DNA of 64,000 bases from AC2028 sp002373595 (GCA_946616365.1 CAMOIX010000008.1:16456-80455), one strand, 5' to 3'. Shown: positions 53,211 through 61,517, numbered from the stretch's first letter. Numbers and translations are program-made. Notes: generated by a model from the sequence alone, not told the origin.

Positions 53211-53277
53211 CGGATGGCGCTGCCATCCGAAAGGCTGGGACCGCAGATAAATGCGTCCGGCTGGGCATAAGCCCCAG
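53211..53277 (+). ncRNA. Structured leader between rpmJ and rpsM
   Basis: Three hairpins in a row: CGGATGGC/GCCATCCG (53211-53229), GGA-CGCA/TGCGTCC with one bulged C (53238-53258) and CTGGG/CCCAG (53261-53277). GGCTGGG occurs twice (53233 and 53259), so CCCAG can pair with either copy, giving two exclusive folds. The spot corresponds to the S4-controlled leader of the alpha operon in Escherichia coli; similarity of role is inferred only. Confidence 0.5.
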
Positions 53278-53321
53278 TCAATTGGTAACCGTAGTTTTGT
53301 TTTATTAATGGAGGAAAAGTA

Positions 53322-53693
53322 ATGGCTCGTATTGAAGGTGTGGATCTGCCCAGAGATAAGAGGATCGAGATCGGTCTTACTTATATCTATGGAATCGGAA
53401 GAGCGACCGCAAACAGAATTCTTGCCGAGTGTGGTGTAAACCCCGACACCAGAGTTAGGGATATCACCGACGATGAGGTTAAGAAGATCACCGAAGCTAT
53501 CGACAAGCTCGGTGTCATGGTAGAGGGTGACCTTAGAAGAGAAGTTGCTCTCAACATCAAGACCCTTCAGGAGATCGGATGCTATCGTGGTATCCGCCAC
53601 AGAAAGGGACTTCCCGTTCGCGGACAGAATACCAAGAACAACGCTCGTACCCGCAAGGGACCCAAGCGTACTGTTGCTAATAAGAAGAAGTAA
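53322..53693 (+). CDS. rpsM: Ribosomal protein S13
   Basis: 123 residues: ARIEGVDLPRDKRIEIGLTY, YGIGRATANRIL and the basic tail RGQNTKNNARTRKGPKRTV. Head protein near the P-site tRNA. RBS AATGGAGGAAAAGTA. Confidence 0.98.
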   Translation: MARIEGVDLPRDKRIEIGLTYIYGIGRATANRILAECGVNPDTRVRDITDDEVKKITEAIDKLGVMVEGDLRREVALNIKTLQEIGCYRGIRHRKGLPVRGQNTKNNARTRKGPKRTVANKKK

Positions 53694-53735
53694 TTGTAAC
53701 TGTAGCATATAGAAAGGAAAGTAGGTTAGTTTATC

Positions 53736-54140
53736 ATGGCAAGTACTAAGAACGCTGGTGCAAAGAAAGTAACAAAAAGGCGTGTCAAGAAAAACGTTGA
53801 ACATGGCCAGGCACATATCCAGGCATCTTTCAACAATACTATCGTAACGTTGACTGATGATGCAGGAAATGCACTGAGCTGGGCAAGCGCAGGTGGACTG
53901 GGCTTCAGAGGTTCAAGGAAATCTACTCCGTTTGCTGCACAGAGTGCAGCAGAGACAGCTACCAAGGCTGCTCTCATTCACGGACTTAAGACCGTCGACG
54001 TATTTGTAAAAGGACCCGGATCAGGCAGAGAGGCTGCTATCAGAGCACTCGCAGCATCCGGACTTCAGGTGCTCTCCATTACGGACGTTACACCCGTTCC
54101 TCACAACGGATGCAGACCTCCTAAAAGACGCAGAGTATAG
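53736..54140 (+). CDS. rpsK: Ribosomal protein S11
   Basis: 134 residues: HIQASFNNTIVTLTDDAGNA, SWASAGGLGFRGSRKSTPFA and NGCRPPKRRRV at the end. Platform protein in the mRNA exit region. RBS AGAAAGGAAAGTAGG. Confidence 0.98.
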   Translation: MASTKNAGAKKVTKRRVKKNVEHGQAHIQASFNNTIVTLTDDAGNALSWASAGGLGFRGSRKSTPFAAQSAAETATKAALIHGLKTVDVFVKGPGSGREAAIRALAASGLQVLSITDVTPVPHNGCRPPKRRRV

Positions 54141-54203
54141 TAGATAACCTGCAAGCAGCTTATCTGCTGGGTTCGCCATCGATGGCATAAAGAACTCAAA
54201 GAC

Positions 54204-54224
54204 GCACGCGAACTCTTCGTGTGC
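54204..54224 (+). ncRNA. Hairpin in the rpsK-rpsD spacer (possible S4 leader)
   Basis: A 9-bp stem GCACGCGAA/TTCGTGTGC (one G-T pair) around CTC, without a U-tail. The 175-base spacer (54141-54315) also has GCCATCGATGGC (54175-54186) and AGTTGT...ACAACT enclosing about 36 bases just before the rpsD RBS. S4 of Bacillus represses its own mRNA, so a protein-binding leader is likely here. Confidence 0.45.
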
Positions 54225-54315
54225 AATGACCGGAATTTAGCAGTTGTGTTGGATGAAGGTGGAGGCGGAACAGCCCCATTGTAAACAACTCTCATTAAGA
54301 GAAAGGAAGAAAGAA

Positions 54316-54909
54316 ATGGCAGTAAATCGTGATCCGGTACTCAAGAAGTGCAGAGCGCTCGGAATTGAGCCCGCAGTTCTTGGATACGACAAAGTTTCCC
54401 ACAGAAACACCCAGCGCATGGGCAAGAAGGTAAGTGAGTACGGACTTCAGCTCCGCGAGAAGCAGAAGGCAAAGTTCATCTACGGCGTACTCGAGAAGCC
54501 TTTCCGTAACTACTACGAGAAGGCAGACCGCAAGAAGGGCCAGACCGGTGAAAACCTTATGATCCTCCTTGAGTCCAGACTTGATAATGTAATCTTCCGT
54601 ATGGGATTTGCTCGTACCCGTAAGGAAGCAAGACAGGTCGTTGACCACAAGCACGTTCTTGTAAACGGCAAGCTTGTCAATATCCCTTCATATCAGATCA
54701 AGGCAGGCGATACCATCGAGATCGGTGAGAAGGCAAAGAGCCTTCAGAGATACAAGGACATCCAGGAGGTAACCGGCGCAAGGCTTGTTCCCGATTGGAT
54801 GGAATCGGATGTTGAGAACCTTAAGGGAACCATTAAGCAGCTCCCCACCAGAGAGATGATCGATGTTCCCGTAGATGAGATGCTTATTGTCGAGTTGTAC
54901 TCCAAATAA
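54316..54909 (+). CDS. rpsD: Ribosomal protein S4
   Basis: 197 residues from the ATG at 54316 (GAGAAAGGAAGAAAGAA). S4 N-terminal part KCRALGIEPAVLGYDK and the RNA-binding S4 domain LESRLDNVIFRMGFARTRKE, ARQVVDHKHVLVNGK. The N-terminus lacks the zinc Cys set of longer forms. Primary 16S binder. Confidence 0.98.
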   Translation: MAVNRDPVLKKCRALGIEPAVLGYDKVSHRNTQRMGKKVSEYGLQLREKQKAKFIYGVLEKPFRNYYEKADRKKGQTGENLMILLESRLDNVIFRMGFARTRKEARQVVDHKHVLVNGKLVNIPSYQIKAGDTIEIGEKAKSLQRYKDIQEVTGARLVPDWMESDVENLKGTIKQLPTREMIDVPVDEMLIVELYSK

Positions 54910-54927
54910 TAAGATAAGGAGGGTCAC

Positions 54928-55896
54928 ATGTTCGATTTTGAGAGACCGAATATTGATATCGTTGAAATGTCCGAGGACAAGAAGTTCGGACGCTTTGTCG
55001 TAAAGCCGCTCGAGAGAGGCTACGGAATCACTCTCGGAAATTCACTTCGCCGTATCATGCTTTCCTCACTCCCCGGAGCTGCGGTTAGCCAGATCAAGGT
55101 AGACGGTGTTCAGCATGAGTTCACCTCTATCCCCGGCGTAAAAGAAGATCTCACTGAGATCGTAATGAACATCAAGAGCCTCGCTATCCGTAATAACGAC
55201 GAATCAGGCGAGCCCAAGACCGCTACTATCGATTGCTCCGGAGAAGGAGTGATCACTGCTGCAGACATCCAGCATGATTCTGACATTGAGATCATGAATC
55301 CCGAGCAGGTCATCGCTACTCTTGCCGACAAGAATTCCAAGCTCTACATCGAGCTTACCATCACTTCCGGCAGAGGATATGTAAGCGCAGACAAGAACCG
55401 CACGGATGATATGCCGATCGGAACCATTCCTATCGATGCTATCTACACTCCTATCGATCGTGTTAACACGACCGTTGAGGATACCCGTGTAGGTCAGAGT
55501 ACCGATTTCGACAAACTCACCCTTGATGTATACACCAAGGGAACCATGAGCCCTGACGAGGCTGTAAGCCTTGCAGCAAAGGTACTTTCCGAGCACTTAA
55601 GCCTCTTCATCGATCTCTCCGAGAGCGCAAAGAAGGCTTCGGTTATGAGCGCACCCGCAGAGAGCTCGCAGTCCAAGTCCGCAGATGCTATGAGCATCGA
55701 GGAGCTTGAGCTTTCCGTAAGATCGTTCAACTGCTTAAAGCGTGCTAACATCAACACCGTCGGTGAGCTTTGCAACAAGACCGCTGACGATATGATGAAG
55801 GTTAGAAACCTCGGAAAGAAGTCACTTGAGGAAGTTCTTGCAAAGCTTCACGAGCTCGGACTTTCACTCAAGGCAGGAGAGGAAACTCTTCTTTAA
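54928..55896 (+). CDS. rpoA: RNA polymerase alpha subunit
   Basis: 322 residues. N-terminal dimer domain: FVVKPLERGYGITLGNSLRR and the HDSDIEIMNPEQ loop; C-terminal domain (about 255-315): LELSVRSFNCLKRANINTVG and VRNLGKKSLEEVLAKL, which binds UP elements and activators. RBS TAAGGAGGGTCAC. Confidence 0.98.
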   Translation: MFDFERPNIDIVEMSEDKKFGRFVVKPLERGYGITLGNSLRRIMLSSLPGAAVSQIKVDGVQHEFTSIPGVKEDLTEIVMNIKSLAIRNNDESGEPKTATIDCSGEGVITAADIQHDSDIEIMNPEQVIATLADKNSKLYIELTITSGRGYVSADKNRTDDMPIGTIPIDAIYTPIDRVNTTVEDTRVGQSTDFDKLTLDVYTKGTMSPDEAVSLAAKVLSEHLSLFIDLSESAKKASVMSAPAESSQSKSADAMSIEELELSVRSFNCLKRANINTVGELCNKTADDMMKVRNLGKKSLEEVLAKLHELGLSLKAGEETLL

Positions 55897-56033
55897 TCAA
55901 CCGAATTATTGATCTTCCGCATACCGGTAAGACCGCAGGCGCGGTAAGCGGGATTTCGATACTTAGAGAAAAGGGGTCGTCGGATAAGACCACGGGCGCT
56001 GACGGGTCCTCCAAGTAGAGAAAGGATAAGAAA

Positions 56034-56642
56034 ATGGCTAAGTACAGAAAGTTAGGAAGAACCGCATCACAGAGAAAGGCACTCCTCAGAGGTCAGGTTT
56101 CCGCTCTTATCGAGAACGGACGCATCACCACCACCGAGGCTAAGGCTAAGGAAGTACAGAAGATCGCAGAAGGACTTATTGCTCTTGCAGTTAAAGAGAA
56201 GGACAACTTCGAGACCGTAAAGGTTACCGCAAAGGTTGCTCGTAAGGATAAGGACGGCAAGCGTATCAAGCAGATCGTTGACAAGAACGATCCCAGCAAG
56301 GTACTTGCAGATTCTCATCGCGACAAGGACGGCAAGATCGTAAAGGTAGAGAACGGCAAGACCGTTACCGTTTACGATGAGGTCGAGAAGGAGATCAAGA
56401 AGGATCAGCCTTCCAGAGCACATGCTCGTCGTCAGATGATGAAGGTCCTCTACAATGTTACCGAGGTTCCCGCTGAGGGCAAGGGACGTAAGAGAGGAAC
56501 CAAGGAGATCGATCTTGCACAGAAGCTTTTCGATGAGATCGCTCCCAAGTATGCCAACAGAAACGGCGGATATACCCGTATCGTAAAGATCGCTCAGAGA
56601 AAGGGCGACGGAGCTATGGAGGTTATCCTCGAGCTCGTATAA
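56034..56642 (+). CDS. rplQ: Ribosomal protein L17 with a long insertion
   Basis: 202 residues, against about 115-130 in most bacteria. The core is normal: AKYRKLGRTASQRKALLRGQ, HARRQMMKVLYNV and NRNGGYTRIVKIAQRKGDGA. An extra 60-70 residues of charged sequence (about 58-125, KVARKDKDGKRIK ... YDEVEKEIKKDQP) sit in the middle. The 137-base spacer after rpoA holds the small hairpin ACCGC/GCGGT. RBS GAGAAAGGATAAGAAA. Confidence 0.97.
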   Translation: MAKYRKLGRTASQRKALLRGQVSALIENGRITTTEAKAKEVQKIAEGLIALAVKEKDNFETVKVTAKVARKDKDGKRIKQIVDKNDPSKVLADSHRDKDGKIVKVENGKTVTVYDEVEKEIKKDQPSRAHARRQMMKVLYNVTEVPAEGKGRKRGTKEIDLAQKLFDEIAPKYANRNGGYTRIVKIAQRKGDGAMEVILELV

Positions 56643-56662
56643 GGCATAACAAGATGCATTAT

Positions 56663-56698
56663 AAAGCCCTCTCGCATAAGCGAGGGGGCTTTGTTATT
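56663..56698 (+). terminator. Terminator of the alpha operon
   Basis: 13-bp stem AAAGCCCTCTCGC/GCGAGGGGGCTTT (one G-T pair), ATAA loop, then GTTATT. The U-run is broken, but the AT-rich base of the stem makes it a good terminator. Confidence 0.85.
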
Positions 56699-56731
56699 GG
56701 GCGATATGTGATCGATGGGAATAGCGGTGCT

Positions 56732-56908
56732 TCAGTTCCCTTCAGGCTGTTCCTGTGAGCCGGTCTGCAGTTCGGGATGAGCCGCGGCATATTCATCGAG
56801 TGTCATATTGTTCTTCTTCTCATACAGCGTGAGGAGAAATATGACCAGGATTATGCCCATGACGGTCGCTACCATTTTAAAGAGTTTTTGACGATCGGAA
56901 TTATTCAT
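56732..56908 (-). CDS. 58-residue single-pass membrane protein
   Basis: Starts MNNSDRQKLFKMVATVMGII, one membrane helix (about 11-28), then KKNNMTLDEYAAAHPELQ and a Gln/Glu-rich tail. Unknown function. There is no Shine-Dalgarno, but a -10 box lies 6 bases before the ATG, as in the two glycosyltransferase genes, so the mRNA may be leaderless. Confidence 0.55.
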   Translation of the reverse strand: MNNSDRQKLFKMVATVMGIILVIFLLTLYEKKNNMTLDEYAAAHPELQTGSQEQPEGN

Positions 56909-56914
56909 AACAAG

Positions 56915-56942
56915 AGTTTACCACGAATCCTCAAAAATGCAA
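56915..56942 (-). promoter_or_regulatory. Promoter giving a leaderless mRNA for the 58-residue protein
   Basis: Minus strand: TTGCAT (56937-56942), 16 bases, extended -10 TGGTAAACT (TAAACT 56915-56920), then 6 bases and ATG. Confidence 0.5.
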
Positions 56943-56960
56943 AAAACGGGAAATAATCCT

Positions 56961-56988
56961 TTGAAATAGAGTGGAAATTTGGTAAAGT
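56961..56988 (+). promoter_or_regulatory. Possible promoter of the ecfA1 operon
   Basis: TTGAAA, 16 bases, TAAAGT. A second candidate is the extended -10 TTGGTATGAT at 56992-57001 with no -35. Either gives a short leader before ecfA1. Confidence 0.4.
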
Positions 56989-57021
56989 ATATTGGTATGA
57001 TTTTGGCATAAAGAGATAAAA

Positions 57022-57879
57022 ATGGATCTGATAAAAGCCAGAGATGTTTTATTTGAATACATAAGACGCGATGATGAGGGTAATGTCGAAGGCATTACCA
57101 CGGCGCTCGACCATGTCAGCCTTGATGTAAAGCAGGGCGATTTTGTGTGCATTCTCGGACACAACGGATCGGGCAAATCCACTCTTGCCAAGCATATCAA
57201 CGCACTCCTCTACCCTGAGGAAGGATCGATCTGGGTTGACGGTATCAATACCCGGGATGATGAGAAGATCCTCGAGGTAAGGAGAAGAGCGGGAATGGTA
57301 TTCCAGAATCCCGACAACCAGATCATAGGACAGGTTGTGGAGGAAGATGTAGGCTTCGGCCCGGAGAATCTGGGCGTACCCACTTCCGAAATCTGGGAGA
57401 GAGTCGAGGAGAGCCTTAAGGCAGTTGGAATGTACGAGTACCGCGAGTTCTCCCCCAACAAGCTCTCGGGCGGACAGAAACAGCGCGTATCGATCGCGGG
57501 AGTGCTCGCTATGCATCCTAAGTGTATCGTCCTTGACGAGCCCACAGCGATGCTCGATCCTAAGGGACGCAAGGAAGTGGTCCGCGCGGTCAGAGGATTG
57601 AATCAGGTCGAAGGAGTCACGGTCATACTGATCACCCACTACATGGAAGAGACCGTGCATGCGGACAAGATATTTGTAATGGATAAGGGAAAGGTCGTAA
57701 TGCAGGGACCTCCCAAAGATATCTTCTCACAGGTCGAGGCGCTCAAGGAATTGAGACTCGATGTACCGCAGGTAACACTGCTGGCATATGAACTGAAAAA
57801 AAGAGGGCTCGATCTGCCCGATGGCATACTCACCGTCGATGAGATGGTAGATGAGCTCAAGAAACTGAAAGGTATATAA
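57022..57879 (+). CDS. ecfA1: ECF transporter ATPase EcfA1
   Basis: 285 residues. Walker A LGHNGSGKSTLAKH, Q-loop VFQNPDNQIIGQ, signature KLSGGQKQRVSIAG, Walker B IVLDEPTAMLD and H-loop LITHYMEE. With EcfA2 and EcfT it powers uptake of vitamins bound by separate S-components. The ATG at 57022 follows AAAGAGATAAAA. Stop is directly followed by the ecfA2 start. Confidence 0.96.
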   Translation: MDLIKARDVLFEYIRRDDEGNVEGITTALDHVSLDVKQGDFVCILGHNGSGKSTLAKHINALLYPEEGSIWVDGINTRDDEKILEVRRRAGMVFQNPDNQIIGQVVEEDVGFGPENLGVPTSEIWERVEESLKAVGMYEYREFSPNKLSGGQKQRVSIAGVLAMHPKCIVLDEPTAMLDPKGRKEVVRAVRGLNQVEGVTVILITHYMEETVHADKIFVMDKGKVVMQGPPKDIFSQVEALKELRLDVPQVTLLAYELKKRGLDLPDGILTVDEMVDELKKLKGI

Positions 57880-58725
57880 GTGTCCATAGTTGTCGATCAT
57901 GTGAATTTCATATACGGAGCGGATACGGAGCATAGCGTACATGCTCTTAAGGACGTGTGCCTTAATATCTCCGACGGTGAATTCATCGGAGTCATCGGTC
58001 ATACCGGCTCGGGCAAATCCACCCTTATGCAGCACCTGAACGGCCTGCTCAAGGCTTCTTCCGGCAGCATTTATTTCAATGGACAAGACATATACGATAA
58101 GGATTACAAACTCAAGGATCTCAGGCTTAAAGTAGGTCTGGTATTTCAATATCCCGAGCATCAGCTCTTTGAGACCGATGTTTTCTCGGATATCAAGTTC
58201 GGCCCCATGAATCAGGGACTTACCAAGAAAGAAGCCGAGCTTCGCGCATATGAAGCCCTCCGTATGGTTGATTTTCCCGAGGAGTTCTATTATGCTTCTC
58301 CGTTTGAACTTTCCGGCGGACAGAAGAGACGTGCGGCGATAGCCGGAGTACTGGCGATGAATCCCGAAGTCCTTATCCTCGATGAGCCCACTGCGGGACT
58401 TGATCCAAAAGGCAGATTTGAGATACTCGATCAGATCAAAAAGCTCCAGACGGAGCGCCACATGACCATCATCCTCGTTTCACACTCTATGGAGGATGTG
58501 GCCGAGTATGTGGACCGCATCGTAGTCATGAATAACGGAGAGGTCTTTGCGGACGGAAGTCCCAGAGAGATCTTCGGATATGTAAAAGAACTCGAGGCAA
58601 TAGGCCTCTCAGCGCCTCAGATCGGCTATATAGCAAGGAACTTAAGAAGAGCGGGATTCGCACTGCCCGATGGTATAATAACCGTCTCTGAGGCGGCAGA
58701 CGCCATCATGGAGATCCTCGGATGA
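57880..58725 (+). CDS. ecfA2: ECF transporter ATPase EcfA2
   Basis: 281 residues, GTG start with zero gap to ecfA1. Walker A IGHTGSGKSTLMQH, VFQYPEHQLFE, signature LSGGQKRRAAIAG, Walker B LILDEPTAGLD. Second ATPase of the heterodimer. Overlaps ecfT by four bases (ATGA). Confidence 0.96.
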   Translation: MSIVVDHVNFIYGADTEHSVHALKDVCLNISDGEFIGVIGHTGSGKSTLMQHLNGLLKASSGSIYFNGQDIYDKDYKLKDLRLKVGLVFQYPEHQLFETDVFSDIKFGPMNQGLTKKEAELRAYEALRMVDFPEEFYYASPFELSGGQKRRAAIAGVLAMNPEVLILDEPTAGLDPKGRFEILDQIKKLQTERHMTIILVSHSMEDVAEYVDRIVVMNNGEVFADGSPREIFGYVKELEAIGLSAPQIGYIARNLRRAGFALPDGIITVSEAADAIMEILG

Positions 58726-59537
58726 TAAGGGATATAACAATCGGACAATATTATCAGACGGATTCCGTGATCCACAGGCTCGATCCGAGAGTTAAACTCC
58801 TCGGAACGTTTATTTATATCATCATGCTCTTTATGATGAAAAACCCTGCCGGATATGCGTTGGCTTTTCTTTTTCTGATACTCGTGATAAAGCTGAGCAG
58901 AGTGCCCCTTAAGTTTATACTGAAGGGTATGAAGAGCATAGTGTTCATCCTGTTCATCACGGTTTTCTTCAATCTGTTCATGACTCCGGGTGAGGAGCTT
59001 GTCAGATTCTGGAAGATAACCATTACCGACAGGGGCGTGGCAAATGCGCTGACCATGACGGTTAGGCTCTCGCTCCTCATCATCGGATCTTCCATGATGA
59101 CATTTACCACCACTCCGAACGAACTCACCGACGGTATGGAGAAAGGCTTAAGAGGCCTCAAGAAGATAAAGGTTCCCGTTCACGAGATGGCTATGATGAT
59201 GTCCATTGCGCTCAGATTTATCCCCATCCTGCTCGAGGAGACGGACAAGATAATGAAAGCACAGATGGCCAGAGGAGCTGATTTTGAGAGCGGCGGACTC
59301 ATAAAGCGCGCCAAGGCAATGGTACCCATTCTCGTGCCTCTTTTTGTTTCGGCATTCAGGAGAGCAAATGACCTGGCGATGGCTATGGAAGCGAGATGTT
59401 ATCATGGCGGCGAGGGTCGTACCAAGATGAAGCCGCTTATCTATAAGCGCAGGGATGCGGTTAGTTATATCATCCTTGCGGTCTATGTGGTTTTGGTATT
59501 TTTCCTCGGAAGACACGCCATGTTTAAGGTGTGGTGA
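58722..59537 (+). CDS. ecfT: ECF transporter transmembrane protein EcfT
   Basis: 271 residues, about five membrane helices, with the coupling-helix motifs MARGADF (and the related AMEARCY near the C-terminus) that contact the two ATPases. HRLDPRVKLLGTFIYI at the N-terminus is typical. Shared by all S-components of the cell, none of which is in the window. Confidence 0.96.
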   Translation: MIRDITIGQYYQTDSVIHRLDPRVKLLGTFIYIIMLFMMKNPAGYALAFLFLILVIKLSRVPLKFILKGMKSIVFILFITVFFNLFMTPGEELVRFWKITITDRGVANALTMTVRLSLLIIGSSMMTFTTTPNELTDGMEKGLRGLKKIKVPVHEMAMMMSIALRFIPILLEETDKIMKAQMARGADFESGGLIKRAKAMVPILVPLFVSAFRRANDLAMAMEARCYHGGEGRTKMKPLIYKRRDAVSYIILAVYVVLVFFLGRHAMFKVW

Positions 59538-59543
59538 TCTTTC

Positions 59544-60302
59544 ATGAAAAGGATCAGACTGACAGTTGCATATGACGGAACGGACTATCATGGCTGGGCA
59601 CTCCAGGAGAGCGGTAATTCTGTGGAAGCCGAGCTTAACCGTGCGCTGTCCGAAAAGCTCGGAGAGGATATACGCGTCATAGGAGCCAGCAGGACGGACG
59701 CGGGAGTTCATGCCTACGGCAATATAGCCGTATTTGACACGGAGACGCCCATACCGCCCGAGAAGATATGTCATGCGATAAATACGGCGCTTCCCCGCGA
59801 TATCCGTATCCTTAAGTCCGAGGAAGTCCCTGCGGACTGGCACCCGAGAAAAGCAGACTGCAAGAAGACGTACGAATACAGGATACTCGTCGGAGATGTA
59901 CCTATCCCGACCGAGATCAGATATGCCCATTATGTGAGAAAGAGCCTTGATATAGAGGCGATGGACAAAGCAGCGCACTTTATGGAGGGAGAGCATGATT
60001 TCTCGGCTTTTTGCGCAGCGGGAAGCCAGGCAACCAGTATGGTAAGGAATGTCTATTCGGTAAGTGTCAGACCTTTTGCGGATGCTTCGCCGATTTCCTC
60101 CTGCGGCGCGGTGATAAGTGTCACAGGCAACGGATTCCTGTACAATATGGTCCGTATCATCGCAGGCACGCTCCTTGATGTAGGAACAGGCAGGATACGC
60201 CCGGAGGGCATCCCGGAGATCATTGAGTCAAAGGACAGGCGTATGGCAGGACCCACACTTCCGCCCGAAGGACTTTTTCTCATGGGATATGAATATTATT
60301 AA
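59544..60302 (+). CDS. truA: tRNA pseudouridine(38-40) synthase
   Basis: 252 residues: RIRLTVAYDGTDYHGWALQ, catalytic Asp in GASRTDAGVHAYG, and FLYNMVRIIAGTLLDVG. Modifies the tRNA anticodon arm. Six bases after ecfT; this order up to rplM is usual in Firmicutes. Confidence 0.97.
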   Translation: MKRIRLTVAYDGTDYHGWALQESGNSVEAELNRALSEKLGEDIRVIGASRTDAGVHAYGNIAVFDTETPIPPEKICHAINTALPRDIRILKSEEVPADWHPRKADCKKTYEYRILVGDVPIPTEIRYAHYVRKSLDIEAMDKAAHFMEGEHDFSAFCAAGSQATSMVRNVYSVSVRPFADASPISSCGAVISVTGNGFLYNMVRIIAGTLLDVGTGRIRPEGIPEIIESKDRRMAGPTLPPEGLFLMGYEYY

Positions 60303-60312
60303 GTAAAATTGC

Positions 60313-60341
60313 TTGACACCCCTAAAACAGTGGTGTAATAT
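60313..60341 (+). promoter_or_regulatory. Promoter of rplM-rpsI
   Basis: TTGACA (perfect), 17 bases, TAATAT. The predicted start near 60348 gives a leader of about 160 bases that holds the L13-type RNA. Confidence 0.88.
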
Positions 60342-60351
60342 AGTAAAGCTT

Positions 60352-60437
60352 GACATTCGAGGGGTATGCGGCCCGGACATCCGCAACCACAGGATCATTC
60401 CACAGTATCCTTGCCCCAAGAGTAGAAAGCGGGCAAG
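60352..60437 (+). ncRNA. L13-type ribosomal protein leader RNA
   Basis: GAGGGGTATGCGG...CCGCAACCACAGGAT...ATCC resembles the Firmicutes L13 leader: stem GCGG/CCGC (60368-60384), stem GGAT/ATCC and closing GGGG/CCCC (60361-60364, 60413-60416). A second hairpin, CTTGCCC/GGGCAAG (60410-60437), uses the same C-run and would compete with the closing stem. The first fold is known as an L13 binding site; the switch is inferred. Boundaries approximate. Confidence 0.7.
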
Positions 60438-60509
60438 TCGAGGCTTGTATTCCCAACAAAAATCGGCCCACCCGAACGGATTATCAATGTATATGCGAAA
60501 GGAAAAAAG

Positions 60510-60938
60510 ATGAAGACTTATATGCCTAGCGCGTCTGCCATCGAGAAGAAGTGGTTCGTGGTTGATGCGACAGATATGACTCTCGGCCGTCTCGCATCTG
60601 AGGTTTCCAAGGTTCTCAGAGGCAAGAACAAGCCTATATTCACACCTTTCCTTGATACCGGCGACTATGTTATCGTAGTCAATGCTTCCAAGGTTAAGGT
60701 TACCGGTAAGAAACTCGATCAGAAGGTTTACCATCATCACTCTGATTATGTCGGAGGAATGAGAGAGGAGACCCTTCGCGAGAAGATGGCAAAGAACCCT
60801 TGCGAGGTTGTTGAGCTCGCAGTTAAGGGAATGCTCCCCAAGGGACCTTTGGGCAGAGAAATGTTCACCAAGCTCCATGTATATGCAGGACCTGAGCATG
60901 AGCATGCAGCACAGAAGCCTGAAGCGCTTACATTCTAA
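60510..60938 (+). CDS. rplM: Ribosomal protein L13
   Basis: 142 residues: KTYMPSASAIEKKWFVVDAT, TLGRLASEVSKVLRGKNKP and AVKGMLPKGPLGREMFTKL. RBS CGAAAGGAAAAAAG. Forms an operon with rpsI. Confidence 0.98.
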   Translation: MKTYMPSASAIEKKWFVVDATDMTLGRLASEVSKVLRGKNKPIFTPFLDTGDYVIVVNASKVKVTGKKLDQKVYHHHSDYVGGMREETLREKMAKNPCEVVELAVKGMLPKGPLGREMFTKLHVYAGPEHEHAAQKPEALTF

Positions 60939-60954
60939 GGGAGGGAGATAGAAA

Positions 60955-61353
60955 ATGGCTAAAGCAGTTACCAGATATTACGGAACAGGCAGAAGAAAGA
61001 CCTCCGTTGCCAGAGTATATATGCTCCCCGGAAAGGGCAAGATCACAGTCAACAAGAGAGACATCGACGAGTACTTCGGTCTCGAGACTCTCAAGACTAT
61101 CGTTCGTCAGCCCCTTGTAGCAACGAATACGGTCGACAAGTATGATATCAATATCACCGTTAAGGGCGGTGGATTTACCGGACAGGCAGGAGCTATCCGC
61201 CACGGTATCTCAAGAGCGCTTCTTCAGATCGATGAGGACTTCAGAAAGCCCCTCAAGGCAGAAGGATTCCTTACCAGAGACTCTCGTATGAAGGAGAGAA
61301 AGAAGTACGGCCTCAAGGCAGCAAGAAGAGCGCCTCAGTTCAGCAAGAGATAA
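60955..61353 (+). CDS. rpsI: Ribosomal protein S9
   Basis: 132 residues: RYYGTGRRKTSVARVYMLPG, GGFTGQAGAIRHGISRAL and the C-terminal KYGLKAARRAPQFSKR, whose last Arg contacts the P-site tRNA. RBS AAGGGAGGGAGATAGAAA. Confidence 0.98.
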   Translation: MAKAVTRYYGTGRRKTSVARVYMLPGKGKITVNKRDIDEYFGLETLKTIVRQPLVATNTVDKYDINITVKGGGFTGQAGAIRHGISRALLQIDEDFRKPLKAEGFLTRDSRMKERKKYGLKAARRAPQFSKR

Positions 61354-61388
61354 TTTTTCCGAACTTACTTTTTTATCAAAAACAACGA

Positions 61389-61426
61389 AAAACCTCGTAA
61401 ACACTGCGTTTGCGAGGTTTTCTTTT
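61389..61426 (+). terminator. Terminator of rplM-rpsI
   Basis: 14-bp stem AAAACCTCGTAAAC/GTTTGCGAGGTTTT (one G-T pair) with a 5-base loop, then CTTTT. Confidence 0.92.
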
Positions 61427-61508
61427 ACCTAATCAAGGTAATTAGTGTCTGCTCATAGCAGAAGAAACTTTATTAACCCCAAGTAAATCAATACTTTTCG
61501 CTAATATA

Positions 61509-61517
61509 TGGTATAAT
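61509..61517 (+). promoter_or_regulatory. Extended -10 element upstream of the transposase remnant
   Basis: TGGTATAAT with no good -35. It is followed by a small hairpin CACGA/TCGTG (61525-61538). It probably came with the insertion sequence and now reads toward the GH51 gene. Confidence 0.45.
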
